The notes under the pieces are model-generated. The model was not told the origin of the DNA and did no database searches. It saw only the letters and a list, made by a program, of their open reading frames with translations. This document shows, in pieces, positions 1-9,848 of a DNA stretch of 64,000 bases (positions are counted from its first letter, which is position 1; each line of letters begins with the position of its first letter). Made by a program: the position numbers and the translations under genes. This DNA is from Hypericum androsaemum (taxonomy: Eukaryota; Streptophyta; Magnoliopsida; Malpighiales; Hypericaceae), in NCBI GenBank assembly GCA_963995505.1, contig OZ023187.1, positions 9,139,176 to 9,203,175 on the forward strand. Direction: 5' to 3'.

Positions 1-598
1 AGCATACAAAAGTGTACTTTTCTCCTCTTTTTATGAACAACAACACGTTTTTAGGAACAACAGTAGTAATGGCTTGAATTTGATATAATGAACAGTAGCA
101 GTAACTTGTCAAGCTTTGTGTTTTTGGGTTTTTTTAGGTTTGGGTGGGTCAATTTGCGGTGTGACACCGCGAAATTGTACCACCACACTGCAAACCGTCA
201 CACCGAACACCAATAGTTTTCATTGACACCGCTATACCGACGGTTTCTATTTGTCTGGAAAAAAATTGTTGTGCAGTGTCATTTTTCACACTGATTTCGC
301 GAAACTGCACCGAACTCACCCCTATAAAGGAGGGTTTGGGTTGGTTGTATGCTAATGAGAGAGATTAATTGTTATTGTGACTATACAGTCACATACGAAT
401 AATCACGAATGTAATAATTTCACTCCTGTTCGGTTGTTTACTCGAATTAGATTAAGTCAGCTTCATTAAGACTCGGCTACGACCCATCCGATGAAGCTTG
501 ACGCCTTGTTGTTTAATAATTTTCCTACTTAATATATAAAGCATTTAACTGGTGTTTTTAAAAAAATATTGTAGTACCATTGTTGTGATAGCATTTAG
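1..598. other. Intergenic, no gene seen
   Basis: AT-rich plant intergenic DNA. No open frame resembles a known protein and no terminal repeats could be paired. The hAT-like element that follows begins at 599. Confidence 0.5.
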
Positions 599-1212
599 CA
601 ATATTTTTAAAACCGACCCAAAAGGTGACTCAGAATTCTCAAAATTTTTGGTTCGATTGGTCTGACTGGTTGGACCGCTGGTCCGACCAGAACTTCTATT
701 ATATATTAATATTATTAAATAAAGTTTGATAGATTTAATTTAGAGTAAAAAAAGATAAAATACCAAATAATTTCACATATTTAGCAACTTTGTTATACAA
801 TTTATCCAAATAAAGTCTTCAAACATGAATTAAACAAGTCTAGAAGTACAAGAAGATGATTATACAAATTTTCTTGTTCGACATATTAGTCCAATTCGTT
901 TAACTTAGTTGACATATTATCGAGAATTGTTAAAAATATAAGTTTGTTGTGATTCAAAAATGATATATACACTCTGAGAATGGAAGTTGAGGTTTTGTTT
1001 CTAAATTAAATCCGATAAAATGGAAAAAATAAACACAAAATTTTCTAATCCGGGCGAACCGGTTCACCCGGAAGTACCTGATTGGACGGTCTGACTGGAT
1101 TTTGACCGGTCGAACCACATTCTGGGTTTTATGTAAAAATTACCCAGATTTGGTCCCGAGTAATGGTCCGACCAGTCGGACCGCCAGTCAGACCTCGATT
1201 TTTAAAACATTG
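599..1212. mobile_element. hAT-like MITE, copy 1 (614 bp)
   Basis: The element begins CAATATTTTTAAAACCGACC and ends with the imperfect inverse, ...TTTTTAAAACATTG. It is flanked by 8-bp near-duplications, GCATTTAG (591-598) and GTATTCAG (1213-1220), matching at 6 of 8. Its interior is AT-rich, with GGTCCGACCGG-type motifs near both ends and no transposase frame. A second copy in the same orientation lies at 61460-62052 and aligns along its whole length. The 8-bp duplication and short terminal repeats fit the hAT superfamily; the family name is inferred. Confidence 0.8.
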
Positions 1213-1237
1213 GTATTCAGTACCATCATTACAAGGG

Positions 1238-1452
1238 GTTTTGCCCAATCTGTGTTCCACTGAGAAAATTTTACCAAAATAGAATCTAAAATTAAAATAT
1301 TTCGGATATAGTTTCCATGTTAGATTACAATTTCTTTCGCCATATTGTGGTACCACAATACGACTTTTTTCCTTATTAATCACAATACGATTTTTTAATT
1401 GTATCCATGAAACGACTTGGAAAATCGTATTATTCAAGGCGTATTGTGACAC
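1238..1452 (-). repeat. Dispersed repeat, inverted copy of 8299-8537
   Basis: The reverse complement of this stretch aligns with 8299-8537. The shared core includes the AAGTCGTTTCATGGATACAA block and a run of CACAATACGA motifs. No terminal structure is clear, so the class is unknown. Confidence 0.65.
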
Positions 1453-1474
1453 GGGGGCAGATTTGGTGGGGACT

Positions 1475-1605
1475 AAAGCAAACCAATATCACGGTCACAT
1501 GTAAACCAATATCACTACACATGCAAACTAATATCACTTCACATACAAACCGATATCACTTCACATACAAACCAACCAATATCACTTCACATGCAAACAA
1601 TTATC
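1475..1605 (+). repeat. 22-bp tandem repeat with ACCAATATCAC core
   Basis: About six degenerate units of roughly 22 bp, with consensus close to ACCAATATCACTTCACATGC plus two bases. The 16-base string AAACCAATATCACGGT also occurs in the array at 6815-7150. The open frame across it is a by-product of the repetition. Confidence 0.7.
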
Positions 1606-2420
1606 ATTTGATAGGTTATTGACCATTAGATTTAAAGATATTCTTTTACAATCGAATTTGATCGCCCAAAATTTAATCCCCACCTGAGAACAAATTTTCT
1701 TTAATCCCTACTCAATCCATTGTATACCACGGAATACAATTGTGGTGAGAGGCGCGCCTCCCAAATATCTGGTTGTACCATCAAGGTCGACCGGTCATTT
1801 TACAATTTCCAAGATCATTCGTTTCTGCCGCTTAAATCCAAATTTGGTGCTCCATCTATTTTTTCCAGAATCAGTTGACTAATTAATCCGAATTAAATAA
1901 AGCAGAGGAATAGTATCGATCATCTAATAATCTCAAGAATGATCCCAATTTTTGAGCATGAAGTCACGGGTATCGTTAGTGTTGGAAATAGGATAAATAT
2001 TGTTGGTTAAAACCAATAACAAACATATAACTCAGTCAAAAAATTTCTAATCCAATTATTGGAATAACAATTTCACAGATGATCTAATACCAATAACAAT
2101 TTTTTTTGAAATTTACTATACACAGGAAAAACGATTGTGAGGTGATATGAAGCAATAAAATCCTAGCATAAAACGTTGAAATCTCTCATATCGTTAAGAT
2201 AAAATATATTGGCATCACAGGGGATAAAAATCGTTAATATCACACTTCATTTACTAATAAGTCAAAGTGGTACTGAACATAATGAAGTACACAAATTAAG
2301 GTAGGCCCGGTTCTGGTGGGAGGAATACAATGATTAACGTAACGACTAGATAAATTTTGTATACATATAAATAATTTTACTATACTGATAATTAGTAATA
2401 TAGTAATCTCAACAAAATTA
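1606..2420. other. Intergenic, AT-rich
   Basis: No gene, RNA or paired terminal repeat is recognised. The region lies between the 22-bp array and the large 10-bp array. Confidence 0.4.
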
Positions 2421-3389
2421 GGCAAGAAAATGCATGAAAAGGCAAGAAAAGGAAAGAAAATGCATGAAAAGGCAAGAAAATGTATGAAAATGCAAGAAAA
2501 GGCATGAAAAGTCATGAAAAGGCAAAAAAAAGTCATGAAAAGGCATGAAAAGTCATGAAAAGCCATGAAAAGGTAAGAAAAGACAAGAAAAGGCAAGAAA
2601 ATGCAAGAAAAGGTATGAAATGGCAAGAAAAGGCAAAAAAAATGCACGAAAAGGTATGAAAAGGCAAGAAAAGGCATGAAAAGGCAAGAAAATGCATGAA
2701 AAGGCAAGAAATGGCAAGGAAATGCAAGAAAGGCATGAAAAGGCAAGAAAAGTCATGAAAAGGCATGAAAAGGCAAGAAAAGTCATGAAAAGGCATAAAT
2801 AGGTATGAAAAGGCAAGAAAATGCAAGAAAAGGCATGAAAAGGCAAGAATAGGAAAGAAAAGGCATGAAAATGCAGGAAAAGGCATAAAAAGGCAAGAAA
2901 ATGCATGAAAAGGCATGAAAAGGCATGAAAAGGTAAGAAAAGGCATGAAAATGCAAGAAAAGTCATGAAAAGGCAAGAAAAGTCAAGAAAAGGCAAGAAA
3001 AGGCATAAAAAGGCAAGAAAATGCATGAAAATGCAAGAAAAGGCAAGAAAAGGCATGAAATTGCAAGAAAAGGCATGAAAAGGCATGAAAAGACATGAAA
3101 AGGCATGAAAAGGCAAGAAAAGTCAAGAAAATGCATGAAAAGGCAAGAAAAGTCATGAAAAGGCAAGAAAATGCAAGAAAAGGCATGAAAAGGCAAAAAA
3201 TGCATGAAAAGGTATGAAAAGGCATTAAAAGGCAAGAAAATGCATGAAAAGGCAAGAAATGGCAAGAAAAGGCAAGAAAAGGCATGAAAAGGCATGAAAA
3301 GGCAAGAAAAGGCATGAAAATGCATGAAAAGGCAAGAAAAGTCATGAAAAGGCATGAAAAGTCATGAAAAGGCAAGAAAAGGCATGAAA
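2421..3389. repeat. Minisatellite of a 10-bp unit, about 97 copies, phased A-tracts
   Basis: The whole stretch consists of 10-bp units, mainly GGCAAGAAAA and GGCATGAAAA with single-base variants (GTCATGAAAA, TGCAAGAAAA). From about 2730 to 3190 the units keep exact 10-base register. Each unit places an A4 run one helical turn from the next. The purine-rich strand is +. The minus strand has no stop codons in the unit, which produces several long overlapping frames of MPFHAFSCLF-like repeats; these are not genes. Confidence 0.95.
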
Positions 3390-3782
3390 TAAATTTTTAA
3401 TTTGTTAATTAATCAATATCTATAAATTAATAAAAACTGTCCCAACACTATTAATTTATCGAGATTTATTGTCATCCAGAATTTTACAGCATATTACCCA
3501 AACAGATAACTTATTAATAAATTCTGAGGTTATTTTTGGGAATCGGGATAATTTATTTTTGGAGAAAAAACTCAAATCCCTAAATTTTAAGATGATGTAC
3601 TAAAATGTTCTATTATTAGTAAAGTAGTTCCTAAGTTTTAAGAAATTGAACTAATTAATACATGTGACCAATTTATTTCACAAATTTAATTAAGTTATAA
3701 TATGAGATTACCAAAATACCATTACCTCAATTACTCCACTTTTTTGTAAAAGTAAATTCATTCCATGGGCATAAACGCCTAG
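3390..3782. other. Intergenic, AT-rich
   Basis: No gene is seen. At about 3783 a short hAT-like sequence starts (GATGGCAGAAATACTCATAC), related to sequences near 63,900; the LTR composite at 3828-7607 interrupts it. Confidence 0.4.
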
Positions 3783-3911
3783 AGATGGCAGAAATACTCA
3801 TACCCTGAGGGTCGGACTCTACCCTTATGTAACACCCCGTGATTCGATCGACTGGCTCCACAGACCAACACGGGTCTTTTCCAGCATGCTTTGTCCTCAC
3901 TCTCACGCACC

Positions 3912-4038
3912 CTGGGAAACTTCCCAGGAGGTCACCCATCCTGATCCTACTCCCGGCCAAACGCGTTTAACCTTGGAGTTCTCTCAAGATGGGTGCCAGA
4001 AAAGAAGGTGCACATTGTTGGTATGGATAGTACCAATC
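3912..4038 (-). promoter_or_regulatory. 5S rRNA-like segment in Cassandra 3' LTR
   Basis: On the minus strand this resembles plant 5S rRNA, including the C-box-like GGATGGGTGACCTCCTGGGA and an A-box-like region after AGAACTCCAAGG. In Cassandra such segments supply a pol III-type promoter. Mutations in the 5S-like part and its place in an LTR show it is not a 5S gene. The other full LTR repeats it at about 4427-4553 with a more diverged C-box (CCTCATGGGAAG). Confidence 0.85.
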
Positions 4039-4207
4039 AAATCACTTAAGCGTTTCAGGCAGAACGGATCGGGGTATCACATAAACTCCTCCTTAAATAC
4101 GCGACGTCCTCGTCGCGCCAGATACAGACAGTCCCAGAATTTCTCGGTTGCAGATGCGTTCGATCCCCGAACCACACCGTACAAGCCGAGGTCGCTCTGA
4201 TACCAAT

Positions 4208-4342
4208 TGTAACACCCCGTGATTCGATCGACTGGCTCCACAGACCAACACGGGTCTTTTCCAGCGTGCTTTGTCCTCACTCGCACTCACCCTGAAAAAC
4301 TTCCCATGAGGTCACCCATCCTAATCCTACTCCCGGCCAAAT
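4208..4342 (-). repeat. Tandemly duplicated end of Cassandra LTR (135 bp)
   Basis: This fragment repeats 4343-4477 almost exactly: the terminal part of the LTR next to the primer binding site, up to GGCCAAA, placed between the internal region and the complete LTR. The joint falls at a CCAAT/CCAAAT similarity, which suggests slippage or unequal recombination. Confidence 0.85.
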
Positions 4343-4596
4343 TGTAACACCCCGTGATTCGATCGACTGGCTCCACAGACCAACACGGGTCTTTTCCAGC
4401 GTGCTTTGTCCTCACTCGCACTCACCCTGAAAAACTTCCCATGAGGTCACCCATCCTAATCCTACTCCCGGCCAAACGTGTTTAACCTTGGAGTTCTCTC
4501 AAGATGTGTGCCAGAAAAGAAAGTGCACCTTGTTGGTATGGATAGTACCAATCAAATCACTTAAGCGTTTCAGACAGAACAGATCGGGGTATCACA

Positions 4597-4715
4597 TACA
4601 AGAAAGCATTCTTTTAGGGGAGAGAATGGTTCTATTTTGAAAACATTGGTACTAAGATAAATTTTCTTGACATACAAGAAAGTTTGAGGACAAACTTCTT
4701 TTTAGGGGGAAAGAA
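4597..4715 (+). mobile_element. Gypsy 3' untranslated end and polypurine tract
   Basis: The text GAGGACAAACTTCTTTTTAG followed by GGGGAAAGAA stands immediately before TGTAATAACC, the usual polypurine tract and LTR start of Tekay/Retand-like gypsy elements. A shorter sister motif, ACATACAAGAAAG through AGGGGAGAGAATG, occurs just upstream (4594-4629), so this end is partly duplicated. Confidence 0.65.
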
Positions 4716-6189
4716 TGTAATAACCATATAACATAGTAAGATATTTGTGAAAACTTCGAGCGTGGTTAAATAATTTATCAGGTACTTATATATAATTTAC
4801 CACCAAATTTGACTTAGAGGCTAGGGTTTTCCACACTCTATTTAAAAAGGCCATCAGCCGGCATTCTTTGGGAGGTACAACTATTTTAAAAGTCCTCCTC
4901 ACGCTCGTCTTAAAGTCCTTAGGGTTGGTTCTTGAATAATGAAGTTAGGGTGGTTGAGAGAGATTAACACGTCGAAAGATAAGTCAGTTTTTATCTTATT
5001 TGTTGATAAACTGGTCGACCTTATTTCATGTTTTCGATTCCAATTTTATGCTCCTGGTTTCGTGATGCTAATGCCCGGAGACGGGCTTCCTTGGTTTGAT
5101 ATAAAATTATTCTGGTACCGTTAATATATAAACTATGTCATGTTCTTGATTAAAATATTGATCTTGCTGGTTTCCTCGTTAAATACTGATCGAAATTTCC
5201 CTATTAAAATAAGGGATGACTTTGTCCATTTCCTCCTCGATGATCGCACCTTAATTGGATAAAATCCTTAGCCCTTTTCCGATTTCAAAGAGTTTCCATG
5301 CTTCTGTGATAATGTCAAGCGATCGGATTATTAAAAATGTCGTGCGATCGGATTAAAAATGATTCGGGTTGGATTCTGACCAAATTTGATTTATATAATG
5401 CTAATGAATTCTTTGATCCGTGGTGTTTTTCTGATTTTCGAAAGTTTATGACTCTCTATGGTTTATGGATCCGTATTGCTTATGTCTAAATTCTGAGTAT
5501 GATAAGTTTCGATATATAACTGGTATGTTCTGTTTTTGAGTGGCGAGATTATTTCCATACCTTATGGGCCCTATAGTTTATACGCATCATTTCAAAGGGG
5601 CTACCGGGTAACCCTAGGTGCGTGTGATCAAATGGATAGGGAGTGTGAAAATTATCTGGGTTCGTGGGGATACCCTTCTGTCTTCTGGGCCCGCAATGCG
5701 GGAACAGAAGGGTACTTTCTGGGCCCCACGAGAATTCTGTCATGGATATGTTAGGCTCCGGAGTCCTATTATGTTAGTTGGTTAAGATAGTTGGATAAGT
5801 GACCTTCGTAGGGTTTGTCAAAGCTTGACAGTGTATTGGTGTGCGTAACCCTTATTTGTCCGATTTTTGTTTTGTTCCACTGACTGGGTTAAATCAACTC
5901 ATGCATTCGTATGTTATGTGTTTCAGCCTAGCTGGAGGGTACGCGATCGGGAGTAGATTCATGTTAGTGTGTATTCTAATGTTGTCAAGCATGTAAATGT
6001 GATATCTATTTGACGGGATTTGGATTCAGGGGGAACTACATTAAAATCATCCCCATGGTATGGACTAAATATGGGCTTTTAGATTTGATCAAATTCTCTT
6101 TTTACAATCTGATGGTCAGAATCTATATAGGGTATTTACGAGTTTTTATCCAAACATACTCATTAGGGTTCCACCATTTTCCTATATAA

Positions 6190-6610
6190 TCCCACAAAAA
6201 AAACATCATCTATCTTTTATTCCCTCCTTCCTCGCCGCCCCCCCTCCTCCTTCCCCGCCCCCCCCCCCCCCCCCCCCGCCTCGCGTCAAGTACGCCCTCA
6301 CGGTTGCTCCGCCACCTCATCGGGAACATCACTAGGCGGCGCCGCTCCACGAGGAACGTCTCCTCCTCGACATCACAGTCCGCGTCTAAGATCCATGACT
6401 CGCCATCTTCGTCTTCCTCCTCCGCCTCATGCTCGGGAACTTCCATGGTGGAGACCGTAATCTCGAGGGCGAACATCTCATCTGAGCGCGACTCGCAGTC
6501 CATGTGCGGGAGCGGGAACACGTTGCACAAGCTGTCGCCCATCCTGTGTATGGAGGAAGACGGTGGTGAATACCTAGTATTTAAGGACTCGTTTCTTATA
6601 AGGAAATAGT
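6190..6610 (+). other. GC-rich coding-like block inside the gypsy LTR
   Basis: After a TATA-like CCTATATAATCC at about 6180 and a pyrimidine-rich stretch with a C-run of about 20 bases near 6257-6278, an open frame runs from 6304 to 6609 (101 aa). It is rich in Ser and Arg and lacks a known domain. Base composition changes sharply from the AT-rich flanks. It may be the first exon of a captured host gene, or LTR leader sequence. No function is assigned. Confidence 0.35.
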
Positions 6611-6814
6611 AGAAAAATAGGTTCTTTCTGTACTAGTAGGTTTTTTTATTTATCTCCAGTATTATTACTATCTAATCCTATTTAAGAGAAAAATCCAATA
6701 ACTAGTGACTCCAAATTTAGTTTTTTCCTAGGTTTTATGATTTTGTATTTAAAGATTGGAACTTTATGTTGGTGTTTGGTTGTTGTTTGAACTTAGTGCT
6801 TAAAATTCTAGCAA

Positions 6815-7150
6815 AAATTCATAGATGAATGATACCAATATTAAAGTTGAATGATACCAATATCCTAGAACGATGATACCAATATTCGAGAAGAATGAAA
6901 CCAATACATTCAAATGGTATACATTTTCACTTATAATGGGATACCAATATTGGAGAAGATGAAAACCAATATCACGGTGGAATGAAACCAATATCGTAGT
7001 AGAATGAAACCAATGTCATAGTAGAATGAAACCAATAACATAGAAGATGGAAACCAATATCATAGTAGAATGAAACCAATATCATAGCAGAATGAAACCA
7101 ATAGCATAGAAGATGAAAACCAATATCCGAGAAAATGGAAACCAATATTC
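6815..7150 (+). repeat. 22-bp tandem repeat, GAATGAAACCAATATCATAG type
   Basis: About fifteen degenerate units, consensus close to GAATGAAACCAATATCATAG plus two bases, within the gypsy LTR. Part of it shares AAACCAATATCACGGT with the array at 1475-1605. Confidence 0.8.
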
Positions 7151-7612
7151 CCATACTTGTATTTCCATAAATTGTATTATTTTGCTGATTTTTTTTTAAT
7201 TATTTTAATTATTGTATTTCCAATATTGCCCCTATCCCTTTCAGTGGGGATTACCCATGTCCCCACTGAATTTGAACCCTATTTGACGTAGGTATATCTT
7301 TGATTATGATTTGATATTAGATTCGCTATATGATTTGATATATAAATTATGTGTTTTGACCGGCTTACTGAGTTGCGTATCCTCATTAATGTGCGCTGAT
7401 GTCTCAGATACTAAAGGGCGACTCAGGATTGAGAACTAGGAGGAGACGAATGCATTGAGTTGCATTACATCCATGTTTTAATAAAACCTTATATTTACCG
7501 TTGATGTAGAACAAGAATATATAGCCTTTGTGACTTTGAAAGTAATTGAGCTTTACAGAAAATTTTTACTCCGTGGCGGTTGGCATGCCTATTTTTGGGG
7601 CGTGACACCTTA

Positions 7613-8298
7613 TCCCGTGGGTCGAGGGTATGTTGACTTTGACTGGGTCTTAGGGTATGGTATGAGTATATGTCCACTTTCTGAGGTGGGGAGGGTAGGG
7701 TATGAATCCTATGAATTCCTACCCTACCCTTACCATTTTACCATAATTTGGACTCTGCATTAACTATACCCTATTTAGACTCTAATTAGACTCATTTATC
7801 ATTAAATTTTACTTATAAATTGTAATAGAGTTCTCAAATATTTTAGAATATATTTTATAATATCGACTTTGAAATTCGAAGTATATATAATTCTAATTTT
7901 CTTTATTGATATACTAAATATTTCATGATTATCACATATCTATTATAATTTATTTGAATTTTATATAAAAAATTAAAAATTAATGTTTAAAAATTATCAA
8001 AAATGTATTGCATTTAAATAAAGGGTCGGACCCTACAAGACTTTGTAGACCCTGCGGACCCTGAAGGTAAAGGTATGGGTGTAGTAATAAAAAATTCAAT
8101 TTTTGAAATAAATTGGTAAGAGAGACTATCTAGTTCAATTTCTTAAAATTCATGTACTATTCTATTAAGCACAAGACCTTCCGGTACATTATTACAAAAC
8201 TTAAGGACTTCTGAATTTTTTTCCCATTATTTTTTGAAAAAGCTCACCACTGTCCTGATGTTGTTAAGTCCTGCCTGATTTATCAGATTTTCTCCACC
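7613..8298. other. Intergenic, GGGTAGGGT-rich repeat remnant
   Basis: Sequences such as GGGTAGGGTATGAATCC and AAGGGTCGGACCCTACAAG recur, resembling the interrupted short element at 3783-3827 and the end of the window near 63,900. No gene is seen. Confidence 0.4.
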
Positions 8299-8537
8299 AC
8301 AATACGACATAAATTATCGTATTGTAACACAATACGATTTTTAAGTCGTTTCATGGATACAACTAAAAAAATTGTATTGTGGTTAGTACGGAAAAAAAAA
8401 GTTATATTGTTGTACTACAGTAAGATAAAAAAAATTGTAGCCCAATATGAACACCATATTCAGAATACTTTAATTTTAAACTCCATTTTGATTTTAAAAA
8501 AAAATTCCACTCGGACACCATATTGGACAAAAGCCCA
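8299..8537 (+). repeat. Dispersed repeat, inverted copy of 1238-1452
   Basis: Contains CACAATACGA motifs and the AAGTCGTTTCATGGATACAA block, matching the reverse complement of 1238-1452. The open frame inside is not a gene. Confidence 0.65.
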
Positions 8538-9794
8538 ATTATTCATCATCATAACCATTGACATTGTTCATTACGGAATGTACCATCGTCGAGTGTAGTT
8601 GCTACCGTCATTCATTGCACGAAGTATCACCACTCATTGAATATTGTGCCATCATCTATCATAATTCGTAGGTCGTACAATTTGTCAAAAAAGGATGTTG
8701 GACTTTTGAAATTTTATTACAAATTTATAAATAATTACCATAAAAATATTAACCATCCTTCCAAGTCGGGAGGAAGAAGTAAATCCTGACTCCCTTTGGC
8801 CGAACAATTTAAGTTCATAATTCGAACTATAGCATCATCATCATCTACACTCGTTTAATACAAGACTAATTATACTTTTGTTCTGACTGATCATATGGAT
8901 TATGTATTATTTGATTATCTAATGTTATCTTGTCTTGAATTTTGATATGTATTCGGATGACTTGAAATGAATTGATCTGCTCTATTATCTTAATAAAAAA
9001 TTTGTAATCATTGACTTCTGGAAATTTTTGTTTTTTTTGTGAAAAAGGGTAATAGATCCCATAATCCAATGTCTCATAAACCGACATAGTAAAAAATATA
9101 AACCAACACAATCAAAGTCCATATTATTACCTTTGGTGGGCCCTGGATCTCATAATCTCTTCTTTTTTAAGACGGGAGGAGGATCTCATAGTTTTCCATA
9201 GTATTTAGACAATTTATATGTTTGACCATTTCTCCTCTTAGACGACCCCGTTCCTGCCTCCAGGATTGACCAGGCCAACACCGCCCATTTGGGTGGTTCC
9301 TCTGCGGGCTAATACCAACTGGGTAAGTTAAAGCTTCAACCTTTCTGATCCCTTTGGAGACTTTCGGGGAAAAAGTCAACAGTTTTACTTGACCTTTAGC
9401 GCCTTGGAGTTCTTTGTTCGTGTTTTTCAAGTACTCTAACTCGAGACCTGATTGATCTAGGTGTTGGTCGGAATTGTTCATGTTGCTCTTTGAAGGGTTG
9501 GCTCTACTGATTTTAACTTGTCAAAATATGAATGTTGACTAGCTACTACTTGGTGGGTAGAAGATCAGTTGGTTATTGGGTTTCTTGATATCCCTATGAG
9601 GGGTGGACTTGTGGGTGTTAATTGCTGGTTCCAAACTATGACTTTCATCACACAGATGTTCGAGTTTCGCTCTTCGAATCAATCACTACTCAAGCAGGGA
9701 GGGCTTGGTGTGGCGATATGCGCTGTAGTTTCTTACCCGAGTGATTGTTATTGAATATATTTCAATCATGAGGTTTGAATCACTTGTTTGATGC
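8538..9794. other. Upstream region of the kinase gene
   Basis: No protein-like frame is recognised. The stretch just before the kinase probably holds a 5' UTR intron: a pyrimidine-poor tract ends in GATGCAG at about 9796, followed by an exon-like leader AGCTTCCAGAGATTAG. The transcription start cannot be placed by eye. Confidence 0.3.
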
Positions 9795-9848
9795 AGAGCT
9801 TCCAGAGATTAGAGGCGATTTCAGGGGAAGCAGTGGGAGAATCTGATC

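Larger units (their letters stand above)
3828..4596 (-). mobile_element. Cassandra TRIM retrotransposon
   Basis: Two 254-bp LTRs (3828-4081 and 4343-4596) flank a 126-bp internal region (4082-4207) plus a 135-bp extra LTR-head fragment (4208-4342). Read on the minus strand, the internal region begins two bases after the LTR with a methionine-tRNA-type primer binding site (4194-4205, TGGTATCAGAGC) and ends in the polypurine tract AAGGAGGAG beside the 3' LTR. The LTRs contain 5S rRNA-like sequence, the hallmark of Cassandra. There is no coding capacity, as expected for a TRIM. Confidence 0.92.
3828..7607. mobile_element. Composite LTR element: Cassandra TRIM plus gypsy 3' LTR, one CCTTA duplication
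   Basis: The unit begins TGTAACACCCCG and ends GGGGCGTGACA. It is flanked by a perfect 5-bp duplication, CCTTA at 3823-3827 and 7608-7612. Its left fifth is a minus-strand Cassandra TRIM; the rest is the 3' end and long LTR of a plus-strand gypsy element. Outside the duplication, GGTCGGACTCTACCCTTA on the left and TCCCGTGGGTCGAGGGTA on the right look like one interrupted sequence. A chimeric insertion and a Cassandra insertion followed by loss of the gypsy 5' part both remain possible. Confidence 0.65.
4716..7607 (+). mobile_element. Long gypsy LTR (Tekay-like), with internal insertions
   Basis: It starts TGTAATAACC after a polypurine tract and ends GGGGCGTGACA before the CCTTA duplication. 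A TATA-like TATTTAAAAAGGCC lies near 4846. Late in the LTR, CTTACTGAGTTGCGTATCCT and GTCTCAGATACTAA are phrases typical of long Tekay-type LTRs. It carries a GC-rich, coding-like block (6190-6610) and a 22-bp tandem array (6815-7150). At 2.9 kb it is long for an LTR, so inserted sequence is likely. No gag or pol is attached. Confidence 0.6.

Noticed and set aside
1475..1605. CRISPR-like array
   Set aside because: Units are adjacent and degenerate with no spacers, in a plant nuclear context; it is a tandem repeat.
2240..3375. Several long minus-strand frames with MPFHAFSCLF repeats
   Set aside because: They arise from the 10-bp array, which lacks stops in every minus frame; there is no domain, no start context and no unique sequence.
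3912..4038. A 5S rRNA gene
   Set aside because: The 5S similarity is diverged and lies in the LTRs of a Cassandra TRIM with primer binding site and polypurine tract.
3828..4596. Ordinary separate Cassandra insertion with its own 5-bp duplication
   Set aside because: Left flank CCTTA and right flank TACAA do not match, whereas CCTTA matches the far end of the gypsy LTR.
6210..6542. Minus-strand acidic frame opposite the GC-rich block
   Set aside because: It ends in a poly-Gly/Arg tail made by the C-run and has no similarity to known proteins; a shadow of composition.
9167..9481. Minus-strand 104-codon frame upstream of the kinase
   Set aside because: No domain recognised, no exon partners, and it overlaps a likely 5' region of the kinase gene.
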